Shown here: piece by piece, positions 40,501 through 49,338 of the stretch
Layout: every line of letters starts with the position of its first letter
Position numbering within the stretch: the first letter of the stretch is position 1
Source of the DNA: Gluconobacter cerevisiae
Lineage (GTDB): Bacteria; Pseudomonadota; Alphaproteobacteria; Acetobacterales; Acetobacteraceae
Reading direction: 5' to 3'
DNA length: 64,000 bases
Assembly: GCF_015244675.1 (NCBI RefSeq)
Contig: NZ_JABCQO010000005.1
Coordinates: forward strand, 62,001-126,000
Notes under the pieces: model-generated
What the model was told of the DNA's origin: nothing
Seen by the model: only the letters and a program-made list of their open reading frames with translations
Databases searched by the model: none
Program-made: the position numbers and the translations under genes

Positions 40501-41692
40501 GCTTGGCCACAACAGGGACCGAGGCCGCCAGCGGATGCGCCAGAACATCCAGCGTCAGCGGCGCGGCCGCCAGAAGTGTGGGCTGCGACCCGGGAATACG
40601 CAGACCATCCAGCACAGCCGCCAGATGAGCGGTCGTGTCCTCAGGGCGTGCGCCTTCCACACCGTCAAACCGGGCATGCAGGTGCCCGATCCCGGTTCCT
40701 GCGGCGGTCAAGGCATCGATATCCAGCACGCCCTGACCGTTCGGCGCCATGAGCGGGCCATGCAGATCCGTGTCCAGCGCGATGCTGTTCCATGCAATGC
40801 CCGGACGCAGCGTCATGGACGGCGCATCCGCCTTCACATGCAGGTCCGCGGTCATGCTCAAAAGGTTCATCGTCCCGCTGGCGACAGCCTTCACCGGCCC
40901 CGCACCCAGACCGAAATCCAGCACCGCCGCCGTGCGCGGCCCATTGAGATTCAGGTGCAGATCCAGCGGATCAAGCTGCGGCATCTGGCCCAGCGTGGTG
41001 GCGAAGCCGTTTTCGCCTTCCTGATACCGCACGCCCACCGCGATGCGGTTTTTGGGCGTCTGGACATTGAGGGCCAGATTCGCCGACTGATCCAGTCGCT
41101 TCAGGGCCAGTGCGATGTCCATGACCGGAAGCGTACGCATCGTCACGCCGTCCAGAAATGGCGCGATGCTGTGGATATGGGCGTGTCCGTCCGCTGAAAA
41201 GACGGCCGGGGTGACGGTATAATCCGGGCTGACTTCCAGCCGCCCGACATGCAGCGATGCCAGATCGACCCGCAGATGCAGCTTTGACGGCGCGGTACTG
41301 GCGGGTGTCGGCTGCGCGGGCGTGGTGTCCGGAGCAGACACCATTTTGCGCAAAACGGCCACACGTGACGCGCTCAGATTTGTAATCTTTGCATCCAGAT
41401 GCAGCAGCGACAGCGGCGACCAGCGCAGATCCGCATTGTCCAGTTCGATCCAGGGGCCTTTCTCATCCTTGATGAGGAGTTTCGTCACCGCCAGATGTTG
41501 CGGTATAAAACCCGAAAGCCCGGAAATCTCGACCATGCCGCCTGTCAGCGGACCAATTTTCTGCTCGATCAGCCGCTGGCCAGCAGGCAGGTTGATCCCG
41601 ATCAGAACTCCCGTAACCGCCACGACCACCAGCCCGGCAGGGACGATGACCAAGCCGGCCGCGACGCGGAGAAGAACCTTGCGAACCCGCAT
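37547..41692 (-). CDS. tamB: Translocation and assembly module inner-membrane protein TamB
   Basis: A 1381-residue AsmA-superfamily protein bridging the inner and outer membranes. N-terminal membrane anchor about 9-33, long beta-rich repeats, then the TamB (DUF490) C-terminal domain, with FDLKRGNFNLGGINLNFTNG, SGTLASLLVTGYASAPKL, LPRDQVLSILLFGTDTHSLS and the terminal aromatic YGYSY. TamB interacts with TamA and is involved in outer-membrane protein assembly and phospholipid transport. ATG at 41692 is chosen because it overlaps the tamA stop by 4 bp (ATGA); a longer frame to 41728 lies within tamA. It is tail-to-tail with the TPR-GT gene. Ala/His-rich composition. Confidence 0.94.
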   Translation of the reverse strand: MRVRKVLLRVAAGLVIVPAGLVVVAVTGVLIGINLPAGQRLIEQKIGPLTGGMVEISGLSGFIPQHLAVTKLLIKDEKGPWIELDNADLRWSPLSLLHLDAKITNLSASRVAVLRKMVSAPDTTPAQPTPASTAPSKLHLRVDLASLHVGRLEVSPDYTVTPAVFSADGHAHIHSIAPFLDGVTMRTLPVMDIALALKRLDQSANLALNVQTPKNRIAVGVRYQEGENGFATTLGQMPQLDPLDLHLNLNGPRTAAVLDFGLGAGPVKAVASGTMNLLSMTADLHVKADAPSMTLRPGIAWNSIALDTDLHGPLMAPNGQGVLDIDALTAAGTGIGHLHARFDGVEGARPEDTTAHLAAVLDGLRIPGSQPTLLAAAPLTLDVLAHPLAASVPVVAKLDHPLLHAAATADLKPAPKAQFDLALPDLHPLAAMGSTDLSGTAGLHADFAMPVTKQDDLTLKSTGTLAITGGQPQALNLIGRRGTFSLDLAKSPENILTLKSFALDGAVLHMLASSVIDMAHGNRMQTKASVQLPDLAKASPAILGNTTLTATADGPTDDLTVKADLSGEFGTKDVAKGPVALHADVQHLPSHPAGVLTAKGTLDHAPLVLDTAFQQDDAGAYHLDLNTLDWNSLSGKGKLRLPKGAKVPLGDLDVSIRNLGDFRRLIGQAISGHLTLGLHTTETEGAPPVVKVGLDGMLAMADAAVQSLKVSGTIANPIDAPEPSLVLYLAGLRYQAMTGRAHATIKGPQTAMAIALNAAFQNVMDAPANIDTALVLNVPEKTVHLGQLTALVKGESLRLSRPAVVSFGDRMGVDHLVATLAPQGVAPATVDIAGTLKPALALTARLDHITPAIAKPFAPDLSATGTISLNAKLGGTLNAPTGTVLLNGRDLRMKTGPAASLPAAQILANIGLAGQSAKVDATFGAGPSVALAVRGTAPLSKTGAIALATTGHVDLSVGNAVLGANGMAAAGKIGINLNVAGTASQPRASGQIALENASFDNYAQGVHLSRINGALVAAGDTINVNHIIAHAGPGTITLDGTVGAFRPDLPVDLHITSDKARPVSSELLTATINTDLHIHGQATTRLDVDGKVNIPNATVNIPNSMPASVPQLDVIRPGQKPASGTGSSLIIGLGVDVISPGEFFVRGHGVFAEMQGRLRVRGTSAEPLINGGFDLKRGNFNLGGINLNFTNGRVAFNGSGVNHKLDPTLNFRADRNASGTLASLLVTGYASAPKLDFVSSPSLPRDQVLSILLFGTDTHSLSTTQLAELGAAVVQLAGGSAFDPLAKVQNLLGLDRLAVGGGSGVDNGGTSVEAGKYVMKGVYVGAKQATSGSGTQAQVQIDLTKRLKFNTTVGTGGQVTGFTTPENDPGSSIGLSYGYSY

Positions 41693-43842
41693 CAGAACGT
41701 CTCCCCGAGGCCAAAATAAAGTTCCCATTTATCGCCCTGCGGCGGGCGGTTCATCGGCAGTGCCACGTCCACGCGGATTGGCCCGATCGGCGTGAAATAC
41801 CGCACGCCACCACCATATCCGACCCGGAGCGTTCCCTGCCCTGGCCGCGATCCCGTCCCGACCTGGCCGGCATCCACGAACCCAGCGACCCCAAGATTCA
41901 TCGGTAGACGCTGGCGGAACTCGACGCTCCCCGCATCCATGGACGTCCCGCCTATTGCATATTTCGTTCGACCATATTGCGGCCCAACGCCCTGATAGCG
42001 GAAGCCGCGCACCGTCGCCGGGCCACCAGCATAGAGCCGCTGATCAGGCGGGATCTGATAGGTGGATGCGCCCTGCACGGAGCCGACGATGCCTCTGACC
42101 GCGATCACGCTGCGGCCGGGGCGGGAAATCCCGAGATGGTGCAGATCGAAATAGGTCGAGGCCTGCGCGGAGAGAAGCGTGAAGAACGTCGAGCCGCTTT
42201 CCAGCGATTCCGAGGGCGTGATGGACAGCGATGCCCGCACGCCATGGGTTGCCGGGTCGATCGGATTGGTGAGGCGCGTGTTGTCGAATGTCGCGTTCAG
42301 GGGTGCTGCAACGATGAAATAACTGCGTGTGTCACCGAACTGTTTGATCTGTTCCTGCTCGCCCATCAGACTGCCCGAGAGGTTCCAGTACTTCCCAACA
42401 TGACGGTTCAGCCCCGCTCGCGCGATGATAGCGGTCTGGTGGTACGAATAGAGAAGCTGGCGCACCCCTTCGAGGCGCACGCTCAGATTCTGCCCCTTGG
42501 ACAGGAAATCCGGCTTCATGAAATCCGCATACACATCATAGCCCAGACCCTGCTGCGCGGAGCCGCCAAGCCCTGTAACCAGAGCCGTCAGTTTTAGCTG
42601 CTCGGCATTTCCGAACAGATTATGATGCGTCCAGCTTGCACCCAGACGGCCACCGAGATCGGTCGAATATCCAACTTCGGCTGACAATGTACGCCGTTTG
42701 GCTTCCTTGAAGCTGAAATCAATCGGCATCGCCTGAAGAATGCCGGGCATCAGGGTGCGGCTGGGCGGAAGGGTAATGATTGGCGGGGCATTGCTGACCT
42801 GTACGGACGCAAACACGCCCGTACTTGCCAGATCCTGCCGCGCTGCCTCGATCCGGGACGGGCGATAAAGCTCCCCTTCCCGCAGTTCCAGGCGGTTGCG
42901 CAGAAAGCTCTGGTTGGTATGAACCAGACCCGTCATTCCGATCGGGCCGATCACGACCTTCGGCCCACGCTGCACGCGGAACACGATGTCGAGCTTCTGT
43001 GCCTGGGGTTCTAGATACGCCAGCGGCGTCGAGACACTTGCAGTCGCATAGCCGTTTTCCTGAAGCTGGTTGAGCAGTGTGTTCTGTGCGGCCAGAACGG
43101 TTTCCGCCACCGCAGGCTGCCCCGCAGACAGTGGAAACGCCTTGCGCTCATCCAGCGTGAGCGTGACGGGCTGGGACTGCGCAACTGCCTGCGCGAATGT
43201 CACCGGAGCGGCAGTCGCAGGATCTGCCTCCGTCGGGGTTTTGGCTTTTGACGCGGAAGTCTTCGCAACAGGTGCTTTCGCTACCGGAGCACCTGTTGCG
43301 GGGGTCGGCACTGCAGCTTTCTCGGGTGGTGCAAGCAGCGCGATGCTTCCAAGACTGAAACGCGGCCCGAGCGTGGTGGAAATCGTGATGGCGACTTTCT
43401 GGTTCTTCCTAAGAGCCTTGAGAATATCAGGCAGGGACGGGTTTTTTCCGTCCACGTCCTGTGCCCCGACCTTGACGCTGATCTGCACGGAACCCGCATA
43501 ATAGCCCTGCGATTCCAGAGCGATATTCACCCGGTCGTAATCGCCGCGGATCCGCCCGGCGAGCGCATACGCCCCGACGGCATGAGATGTCTGGAGCGAC
43601 TGAAGCTGGGACGATGCGCTGATTGCGGCATCCAGCTCCGGATGCTTCGTCGGGGTCAGTGTCACGGTATAGGGGATGGCGGGGTCGGAGGTGCCATCTG
43701 AAACCGGCTGAGCGGGCGTCGCCGCTTTGGATGCCTTCGCATGCAGGGGCAACGGCGCGCAGAACACCGTTACGACGCCCAGCATGCAGGACATCGACAC
43801 GACTGACACAGAATAAGAAACTGAGCGGCGGCCTGACTTCAC
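41692..43842 (-). CDS. tamA: Outer-membrane assembly protein TamA (BamA/Omp85 superfamily)
   Basis: A 716-residue Omp85 protein. Signal near VVTVFCAPLPLHA|KAS. N-terminal POTRA domains (about 40-330; e.g. NIALESQGYYAGSV, YRPSRIEAARQDLASTGVF), then a 16-strand barrel with AEVGYSTDLGGRLGASW, VRGFRYQGVGP (the conserved VRGF/Y loop) and the end PIGPIRVDVALPMN...LGETF with terminal Phe. The low-complexity Ala/Pro/Lys insert PVAKAPVAKTSASKAKTPTE lies within the POTRA region, which is unusual. A frame to 44052 exists; GTG at 43842 is preferred with AGGA about 7 nt upstream and a plausible signal. Operon with tamB. Confidence 0.9.
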   Translation of the reverse strand: MKSGRRSVSYSVSVVSMSCMLGVVTVFCAPLPLHAKASKAATPAQPVSDGTSDPAIPYTVTLTPTKHPELDAAISASSQLQSLQTSHAVGAYALAGRIRGDYDRVNIALESQGYYAGSVQISVKVGAQDVDGKNPSLPDILKALRKNQKVAITISTTLGPRFSLGSIALLAPPEKAAVPTPATGAPVAKAPVAKTSASKAKTPTEADPATAAPVTFAQAVAQSQPVTLTLDERKAFPLSAGQPAVAETVLAAQNTLLNQLQENGYATASVSTPLAYLEPQAQKLDIVFRVQRGPKVVIGPIGMTGLVHTNQSFLRNRLELREGELYRPSRIEAARQDLASTGVFASVQVSNAPPIITLPPSRTLMPGILQAMPIDFSFKEAKRRTLSAEVGYSTDLGGRLGASWTHHNLFGNAEQLKLTALVTGLGGSAQQGLGYDVYADFMKPDFLSKGQNLSVRLEGVRQLLYSYHQTAIIARAGLNRHVGKYWNLSGSLMGEQEQIKQFGDTRSYFIVAAPLNATFDNTRLTNPIDPATHGVRASLSITPSESLESGSTFFTLLSAQASTYFDLHHLGISRPGRSVIAVRGIVGSVQGASTYQIPPDQRLYAGGPATVRGFRYQGVGPQYGRTKYAIGGTSMDAGSVEFRQRLPMNLGVAGFVDAGQVGTGSRPGQGTLRVGYGGGVRYFTPIGPIRVDVALPMNRPPQGDKWELYFGLGETF

Positions 43843-44007
43843 CGTGCGTCCTGAAAATCTGTCTTGAGGGCATTTCCGACCTGTGAAAGCCGGATACGGG
43901 CGCGCAGACCGAAGGACAGGACTGCATAGTCCGAGGAACCTTGCACGGCGCTCCCTGTCAAGCCCTCCCGGGCAGAGACAGCCCGGAAAAACGCTCTGTA
44001 TGGAGGC

Positions 44008-45018
44008 GTGGAAACAAACAAGATTGTGTCGTCCCTGCGAAAACCGTATCACTCAGCACCCATGTCCCATCGTGATGCCAAGACCCCGAAGAGCCGACGC
44101 GGTCACAACCGTCCCGTCGTGGATGAAAATGCCGCCTTTCCGGCTTTTCAGTCGACGACGTCCACGTCCTTCTACAGCCGCCTGCGCTGTGCGCTCCGCC
44201 TGTCTCTCGTCCTGATCTGGACGTTCTGGGCATGCAGCTTTCAGGCCATTCTGGTGCGTCTGCCCGGACGGCTGAAGATCATGATGCCGCGTGTCTTCTG
44301 GAGAGGCGTGTGCCGGATTCTGGGCATCAGGATAAAAGTCCTCGGCCAAAGCGCGGGGGGTGTACGGACGGCAAAGGATGTCCGTAACGGCAAGCGTCCG
44401 GTGGTCTTCGTCGCCAATCATTGCTCCTGGTTGGACATCGCTATTATCGGCAGCGAGCTTCCGGTCGTGTTCGTCGCCAAAGGCGAAGTCGGCAAGTGGC
44501 CCCTCATCGGCACGGCATCTCGTCTGGCCCGCACCATTTTCGTCAGCCGCAACCGTCAGGACACTGGTCGCGAACTTCAGGAAATGGCCGCGCATCTGTG
44601 GGACGGGGACGATATTGTTCTGTTCCCCGAAGGCACTTCATCGGACGGCTCACGCGTTCTGCCCTTCCTGTCGTCGTTCTTCGCGGTCGCCAAACCCGGG
44701 CGTCTGGAGAAAGTCGGCCTGCCCAAAGCGCCGCCCGTCCTGATCCAGCCCGTTTCCGTCGTCTATGACAGTCTTGAGGGGCTGCCTGTCGGGCGAAGCC
44801 GCCGGAACGTGTTTTCATGGTATGGTGACATGGATCTTGCGCCACATCTCTGGTCTTTCGGGCAATGGCGGACCATGGGGGCGTCCCTGATGCTGCATGA
44901 ACCGATCACGCCAGATGAGTTCCTCTCCCGCAAAGACCTGTCGCGCGCGACGTACGAGGCCGTTAATACCGGCGCAGCAGACCTCCGCCGTGCCCGCCCC
45001 AAAGCTGCCGGAGCCTGA
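44008..45018 (+). CDS. plsC: 1-acyl-sn-glycerol-3-phosphate acyltransferase
   Basis: A 336-residue membrane-bound acyltransferase. After a hydrophilic N-terminus a membrane segment (about 60-85), the acyltransferase motifs are NHCSWLDIAI (HX4D), FVSRNR, and FPEGTSSDGSRVLPF, then PPVLIQPVSVVYD. These are diagnostic of PlsC-type lysophosphatidic acid acyltransferases and relatives. The first candidate start is GTG at 44008, with GGAG close by; ATG at 44062 is an alternative without a ribosome site. It is divergent from tamA. No other phospholipid gene is adjacent, and substrate variants such as ornithine-lipid acyltransferases are possible. Confidence 0.88.
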   Translation: METNKIVSSLRKPYHSAPMSHRDAKTPKSRRGHNRPVVDENAAFPAFQSTTSTSFYSRLRCALRLSLVLIWTFWACSFQAILVRLPGRLKIMMPRVFWRGVCRILGIRIKVLGQSAGGVRTAKDVRNGKRPVVFVANHCSWLDIAIIGSELPVVFVAKGEVGKWPLIGTASRLARTIFVSRNRQDTGRELQEMAAHLWDGDDIVLFPEGTSSDGSRVLPFLSSFFAVAKPGRLEKVGLPKAPPVLIQPVSVVYDSLEGLPVGRSRRNVFSWYGDMDLAPHLWSFGQWRTMGASLMLHEPITPDEFLSRKDLSRATYEAVNTGAADLRRARPKAAGA

Positions 45019-45263
45019 AATGCGCTCCACAGTCGGATCTGTCATCAGGTTTGTCTTGACTTGAAGCCTGCCTCCAAGCCACTTTCGGATCATGACACGG
45101 TGGCGACCCAGCTTTCGTGTCCGGAGGTGGTATTACCCATTCAGGCCCGTCTGATCATCCGTCGGCTCGTTGCGCCCGGCCTGCCGTTCCCCGGAACAGG
45201 CTTGACCCCGAGGTTGTCTGCCCCGATGTGTGTGCCTGATTCTGCCATTCCCGGACCGAGACC

Positions 45264-46691
45264 TTGACCACCACCCCGAATTCCCTAGCCATGCCCGCTT
45301 CTTCCGACCCCGTGCCCGCCGTACAGGCTCCGCGTGGCCTTCATGTCATTACATGGGGCTGCCAGATGAACGTGTATGACAGCGCGCGCATGGCCGATGT
45401 CCTGCGTCCGCTGGGATACGGCCCGGTCGAGCGCCCCGAAGATGCGGACATGGTCATCCTCAACACCTGTCACATCCGCGAACGTGCGACCGAAAAAGTC
45501 TTTTCCGAACTCGGGCGCCTGCGCAAGATCCGAGACGAGCGGATCGGCAACGGGCAGGATCGCACCATCATCGCGGTGGCAGGCTGTGTTGCGCAGGCCG
45601 AGGGCGAGGTCATTCTCTCCCGCGCGCCTTATGTCGATCTGGTTCTCGGCCCGCAAACCTATCACAAACTGCCCGAAATGGTGGCCCGTGCAGCCCGTGC
45701 GGGTGGCGCTGTGATCGAGACGGATTTTCCGGTCGAGCAGAAATTCGATTTCCTGCCAACAGATGCCGCCCCGCAGACGCAGGGCAATCTCACGGCGTTC
45801 CTCACCATTCAGGAAGGCTGTGACAAGTTCTGCTCCTTCTGCGTCGTGCCCTACACCCGTGGCGCAGAAACGAGCCGTCCGGTGGCCTCTGTTCTGGCCG
45901 AAGCACGGCGGATGGCAGAGAGCGGGGTGCGGGAAATTACGCTGCTCGGGCAGAACGTGAACGCCTATCACGGCGATGACGGCAACGGCGAAAGTGCGAC
46001 ACTGGCGGGGCTGGTCAAGCAACTCGCGCAGATACCCGGTCTGGGCCGCATCCGTTACATGACGTCCCATCCCCGCGACGTGGATCAGAGCCTGATCGAC
46101 GCTCACCGGGACAATCCGGCGCTCATGCCGTTCCTGCATCTGCCGGTGCAGAGCGGCTCGGACCGGATCCTCAAGGCCATGAACCGTGGTCACACGACGG
46201 ATGAATACCGCGAGAGCGTCCGCAAGCTGCGCGAAGCCCGCCCTGATCTGGCCCTGTCTTCCGATTTCATTGTCGGTCATCCTGGCGAGACGGAAGAGGA
46301 TTTTGAAGCGACCATGCAGCTCGTGCGCGATATCGGTTTCGCCATGGCCTACAGCTTCACCTATTCCCCCCGTCCCGGCACGCCTGCCGCAGGCCAGCCG
46401 ATGCAGGTGCCTGAGGACGTAAAGAACCGTCGTCTGGCTGAATTGCAGGCACTTCTGCGTGAACAGCAGGATGCCTTCAATGCCGACATGGTCGGGACGG
46501 TGCAGGAAGTCCTGGTGACGAACCGGGGCCGCAAGCCGGGGCAGATCGCCGGACGTTCGCCTTACCTCCAGCCCGTTCACTTCGACGGCCCCGACCATCT
46601 GATCGGCTCCACCGTCAAGGTCGCCATCACCACACGCCGCACCAATTCTCTGGGCGGCACCCTGATCCGGGAGACAGCCTCCGCTTGCTGA
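45264..46691 (+). CDS. miaB: tRNA-2-methylthio-N6-dimethylallyladenosine synthase
   Basis: A 475-residue radical SAM methylthiotransferase. The N-terminal UPF0004 domain carries three cluster Cys in WGCQMN, LNTCHIRE and VAGCVAQ. The radical SAM motif is CDKFCSFCVVPYTRG (about 186-200), and the C-terminal TRAM domain spans about 400-465. It modifies A37 of tRNAs reading UNN codons. Start: TTG at 45264 or ATG at 45291; neither has a strong ribosome site. It leads the miaB-phoH-ybeY-corC set. The 245-bp gap before it holds nothing I can support. Confidence 0.96.
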   Translation: MTTTPNSLAMPASSDPVPAVQAPRGLHVITWGCQMNVYDSARMADVLRPLGYGPVERPEDADMVILNTCHIRERATEKVFSELGRLRKIRDERIGNGQDRTIIAVAGCVAQAEGEVILSRAPYVDLVLGPQTYHKLPEMVARAARAGGAVIETDFPVEQKFDFLPTDAAPQTQGNLTAFLTIQEGCDKFCSFCVVPYTRGAETSRPVASVLAEARRMAESGVREITLLGQNVNAYHGDDGNGESATLAGLVKQLAQIPGLGRIRYMTSHPRDVDQSLIDAHRDNPALMPFLHLPVQSGSDRILKAMNRGHTTDEYRESVRKLREARPDLALSSDFIVGHPGETEEDFEATMQLVRDIGFAMAYSFTYSPRPGTPAAGQPMQVPEDVKNRRLAELQALLREQQDAFNADMVGTVQEVLVTNRGRKPGQIAGRSPYLQPVHFDGPDHLIGSTVKVAITTRRTNSLGGTLIRETASAC

Positions 46692-47863
46692 CAACGCACC
46701 CGACCCGTCCCGTCGCCACCAGCAGTGGCTCCGAAGGCAACCGCACCGTTGCCTTGCGTTTCAACGACAACATCCTGCTCCAGCGCCTGCTGGGAGACCA
46801 TGACCGGCATCTCGTCCGGCTGGAGGAAGGGTTCAACGTCAAGCTGTCCTGTCGTGGCAACAAGATTGCCATTTCCGGCGAAACAGACACGGTCGGGCGC
46901 GCGCAGGCGGCCATCATCGCGCTGTACAACCAGCTCGAACAGGGCGGTACGATCGATGCCTCTCAGGTCGATGGCGTCATTCGTCTGACGGCCCTCCCAA
47001 GCCGCGCCGAACGGCCGGTCGATACACGACAGGCGCGTCCAGCTGCGCAGGAGCACCCGCGCGGCAACGCGCCCCGCCGTCCGGAAAAAACCAACGGTAA
47101 ACCGCAGAATATGCCCGCCACTCCGTTCGGGGATCTGCCCGCCATCCGGACCAAACGTGGCGTGATCGCGCCGCGCTCGCACGGTCAAGCCGCCTATATG
47201 GAAATGCTGGCCAATACCGACATGGTGTTCGGGATCGGTCCGGCGGGCACGGGCAAGACCTATCTCGCAGTCGCACAGGCCGTTGGCATGCTGCTCGCGG
47301 GACAGGTGGACCGGATTGTGCTGTCCCGCCCGGCCGTCGAAGCTGGTGAGCGCCTCGGCTTCCTGCCCGGCGACATGCGTGAAAAAATCGACCCCTATCT
47401 GCGCCCGCTCTATGACGCCCTGCATGACATGATGCCGGGCGATCAGGTGGTACGCCGCATGGGGACGGGTGAGATCGAAGTGGCCCCCCTCGCCTTCATG
47501 CGCGGACGCACACTCGCTCATTCCTACGTCATTCTGGACGAAGCCCAGAATACGACCGCAGCCCAGATGAAGATGTTCCTCACCCGCATGGGCGAAGGCA
47601 CACGCATGGCCATTACCGGCGATCTGAGTCAGATCGATCTGCCGAATGGTGTATCATCCGGTCTGCGCGAAGCGGTCGAGACCCTCGAAGGCATCAAGGG
47701 AATCGGCATAACGCGTTTTTCTTCCGAAGATGTGGTGCGCCATCCGCTGGTTGCCCGTATCGTCGATGCTTATGAACAGAAAGCGCCAGCCCCCCGGGAC
47801 CTGTTCCGGAACAGGCTGCGCCGGGAAAACAATGGAACCTCCAAGTCGACACGCCGGCACTGA
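46685..47863 (+). CDS. PhoH family ATPase
   Basis: A 392-residue protein with an N-terminal KH-like part (about 20-95) and a P-loop NTPase. Walker A is FGIGPAGTGKTYLAV (about 182-196), Walker B is SYVILDEAQNTT, and FLTRMGEGTRMAITGDLSQIDLP matches PhoH. Start is TTG at 46685, overlapping the miaB stop (GGGAG upstream). PhoH proteins associate with YbeY and RNA metabolism, and the gene is directly followed by ybeY. A proline/arginine-rich linker (HPRGNAPRRPEKTNG) separates the domains. Confidence 0.94.
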   Translation: MLTTHPTRPVATSSGSEGNRTVALRFNDNILLQRLLGDHDRHLVRLEEGFNVKLSCRGNKIAISGETDTVGRAQAAIIALYNQLEQGGTIDASQVDGVIRLTALPSRAERPVDTRQARPAAQEHPRGNAPRRPEKTNGKPQNMPATPFGDLPAIRTKRGVIAPRSHGQAAYMEMLANTDMVFGIGPAGTGKTYLAVAQAVGMLLAGQVDRIVLSRPAVEAGERLGFLPGDMREKIDPYLRPLYDALHDMMPGDQVVRRMGTGEIEVAPLAFMRGRTLAHSYVILDEAQNTTAAQMKMFLTRMGEGTRMAITGDLSQIDLPNGVSSGLREAVETLEGIKGIGITRFSSEDVVRHPLVARIVDAYEQKAPAPRDLFRNRLRRENNGTSKSTRRH

Positions 47864-48338
47864 CATCATTATCGAGGACGCGCGCTGGCGCGCCTCGGTG
47901 CCGGGAACGGAGCGCGCAATCCGGCGCGCCCTCGTCGCGGTCGCCCGTCAGGGTGGCCCCGATTTCACGCAGTCTCCGGCCCCTTCGATCCTTCTGGCAA
48001 CAGACAGGATCGTCAAGCGCCTCAATGCGCGCTTCCGGGACAAGAACAAGCCCACGAATGTCCTGACGTTCGAGCCGCTTTCGCCGGAGCATGGCGGAGA
48101 CATCGTGCTGGGCTATGAGACCGTCCGACGCGAAGCAGATGCCGCACGACGCTCACTGAAGGCGCATCTGTCGCATCTTGTGGTGCATGGCGCCTTGCAT
48201 CTCGCCGGTTACGACCATCACCATCCCGGTGAAGCCCGGGAGATGGAAGGGATCGAGACCCGGACGTTACGCTCCCTCGGCTTTGGTGATCCATGGCAGC
48301 AGGGCAATGGGCAGATGGCGGGGAGTGTCCGGATATGA
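47832..48338 (+). CDS. ybeY: Endoribonuclease YbeY
   Basis: A 168-residue metalloprotein for 16S rRNA maturation and ribosome quality control. The zinc site is HLVVHGALHLAGYDHHHP (His-x3-His-x5-His, about residues 116-126), preceded by NVLTFEP and DIVLGYE, as in the family. The frame is open from 47730; ATG at 47832 is chosen from length and homology, overlapping the phoH end by 32 bp. Its own stop overlaps corC by 4 bp, so the three are translationally coupled. Confidence 0.95.
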   Translation: MEPPSRHAGTDIIIEDARWRASVPGTERAIRRALVAVARQGGPDFTQSPAPSILLATDRIVKRLNARFRDKNKPTNVLTFEPLSPEHGGDIVLGYETVRREADAARRSLKAHLSHLVVHGALHLAGYDHHHPGEAREMEGIETRTLRSLGFGDPWQQGNGQMAGSVRI

Positions 48339-49282
48339 GTGACGATACAAACGACCGCTCATCGGAAGAGTCGGGAAAAAGCCGCTCCTCACGCGGAATT
48401 TTCGGACTGTTTAACCGCCGCAACCGCGATCAGGGCCTGCGCGAATCCATCGCGACGCTTGTTCATGAAGCCAGCCAGCCGACTGAGGATTCCAGCGACG
48501 AGCCCGAACTCGACCGGCAGGAACGTGCCCTCATCATGAACGTGCTGCGTCTGCGCGACATCACGGCGGATGACGTCATGATCCCGCGTGCAGACATCAT
48601 TGCCATGCCCGAGGCCCTGCCTTTTCAAGAAGCGCTGGATCTGATGCGCCGGGAAAACCACTCCCGCCTTCCGGTCTATCGCGACCAGCTCGACGATATC
48701 GCGGGCATGATCCATGTGAAGGACCTGATCGCCTATGTCGGCGAGCCGGACGCCTTCGACATCCGTCCGCTGCTCCGTCAGCCACTAATGATCGCGCCCA
48801 CGATCCCCGTGCTGGACCTGCTGCTCCAGATGCGTCAGCGTCAGATGCATATGGCGCTCGTCATTGACGAATATGGCAGCATCGACGGCCTCGTGACGAT
48901 CGAAGATCTGATTGAGACCATCGTGGGCGATATTTCGGACGAACATGACGACCCGGTGACGACCATGTGGGTTGAGCGTCCGGACGGGTCCTTCGATATC
49001 GACGCCCGCCTTCCCGTGCGGCAACTTGAGGAGCGGCTCGGCGCTGTCCTGACGGATGCCGAACGCGAAGCCGAGATCGAAACGGTGGGCGGGCTGGTGT
49101 TCCGTCTGGCCGAACATGTCCCGGCCCGGGACGAGGTTCTGACCCATGAAAGCGGCCTCGAATTCCGCGTTCTGGACGCTGATGCACGACATATCCGCGC
49201 CCTAAGGATGCGGGTTCCGGAAGGCTGGGAAAACAAGCCGCTTCCTACCATCAAGACTCAGGAAGACGACCGGGGCTCTTGA
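48335..49282 (+). CDS. CorC/HlyC-family CBS-domain protein
   Basis: A 315-residue cytosolic protein: two CBS domains (about 70-195, with MIPRADIIAMP, HSRLPVYRDQLDDIAG, LLQMRQRQMHMALVIDEYG), then GLVTIEDLIETIVGDISDEHD and a C-terminal CorC/HlyC transporter-associated domain. E. coli CorC is linked to magnesium and cobalt efflux. Its start overlaps the ybeY stop (ATGA), with GGGGAG about 9 nt upstream. In many alphaproteobacteria lnt follows here; instead two DsbA-like genes do. The protein lacks the membrane domain of the longer paralogues. Confidence 0.92.
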   Translation: MSDDTNDRSSEESGKSRSSRGIFGLFNRRNRDQGLRESIATLVHEASQPTEDSSDEPELDRQERALIMNVLRLRDITADDVMIPRADIIAMPEALPFQEALDLMRRENHSRLPVYRDQLDDIAGMIHVKDLIAYVGEPDAFDIRPLLRQPLMIAPTIPVLDLLLQMRQRQMHMALVIDEYGSIDGLVTIEDLIETIVGDISDEHDDPVTTMWVERPDGSFDIDARLPVRQLEERLGAVLTDAEREAEIETVGGLVFRLAEHVPARDEVLTHESGLEFRVLDADARHIRALRMRVPEGWENKPLPTIKTQEDDRGS

Positions 49283-49338
49283 CGGAGCCGCGTGTTCGTC
49301 GTTCGAGTATCACCATCGATTTCAGCGGAGCCCCGTCC

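Noticed and set aside
45061-45267. 68-codon plus-strand frame before miaB, ending in a TTGA overlap with the miaB TTG start
   Set aside because: No signal, domain or ribosome-binding site. Proline/leucine composition looks like chance in GC-rich DNA.
45285-46694. 469-codon open frame on the minus strand opposite miaB
   Set aside because: It mirrors the complete miaB gene. It lacks a recognisable domain. High-GC codon structure often opens the antisense frame.
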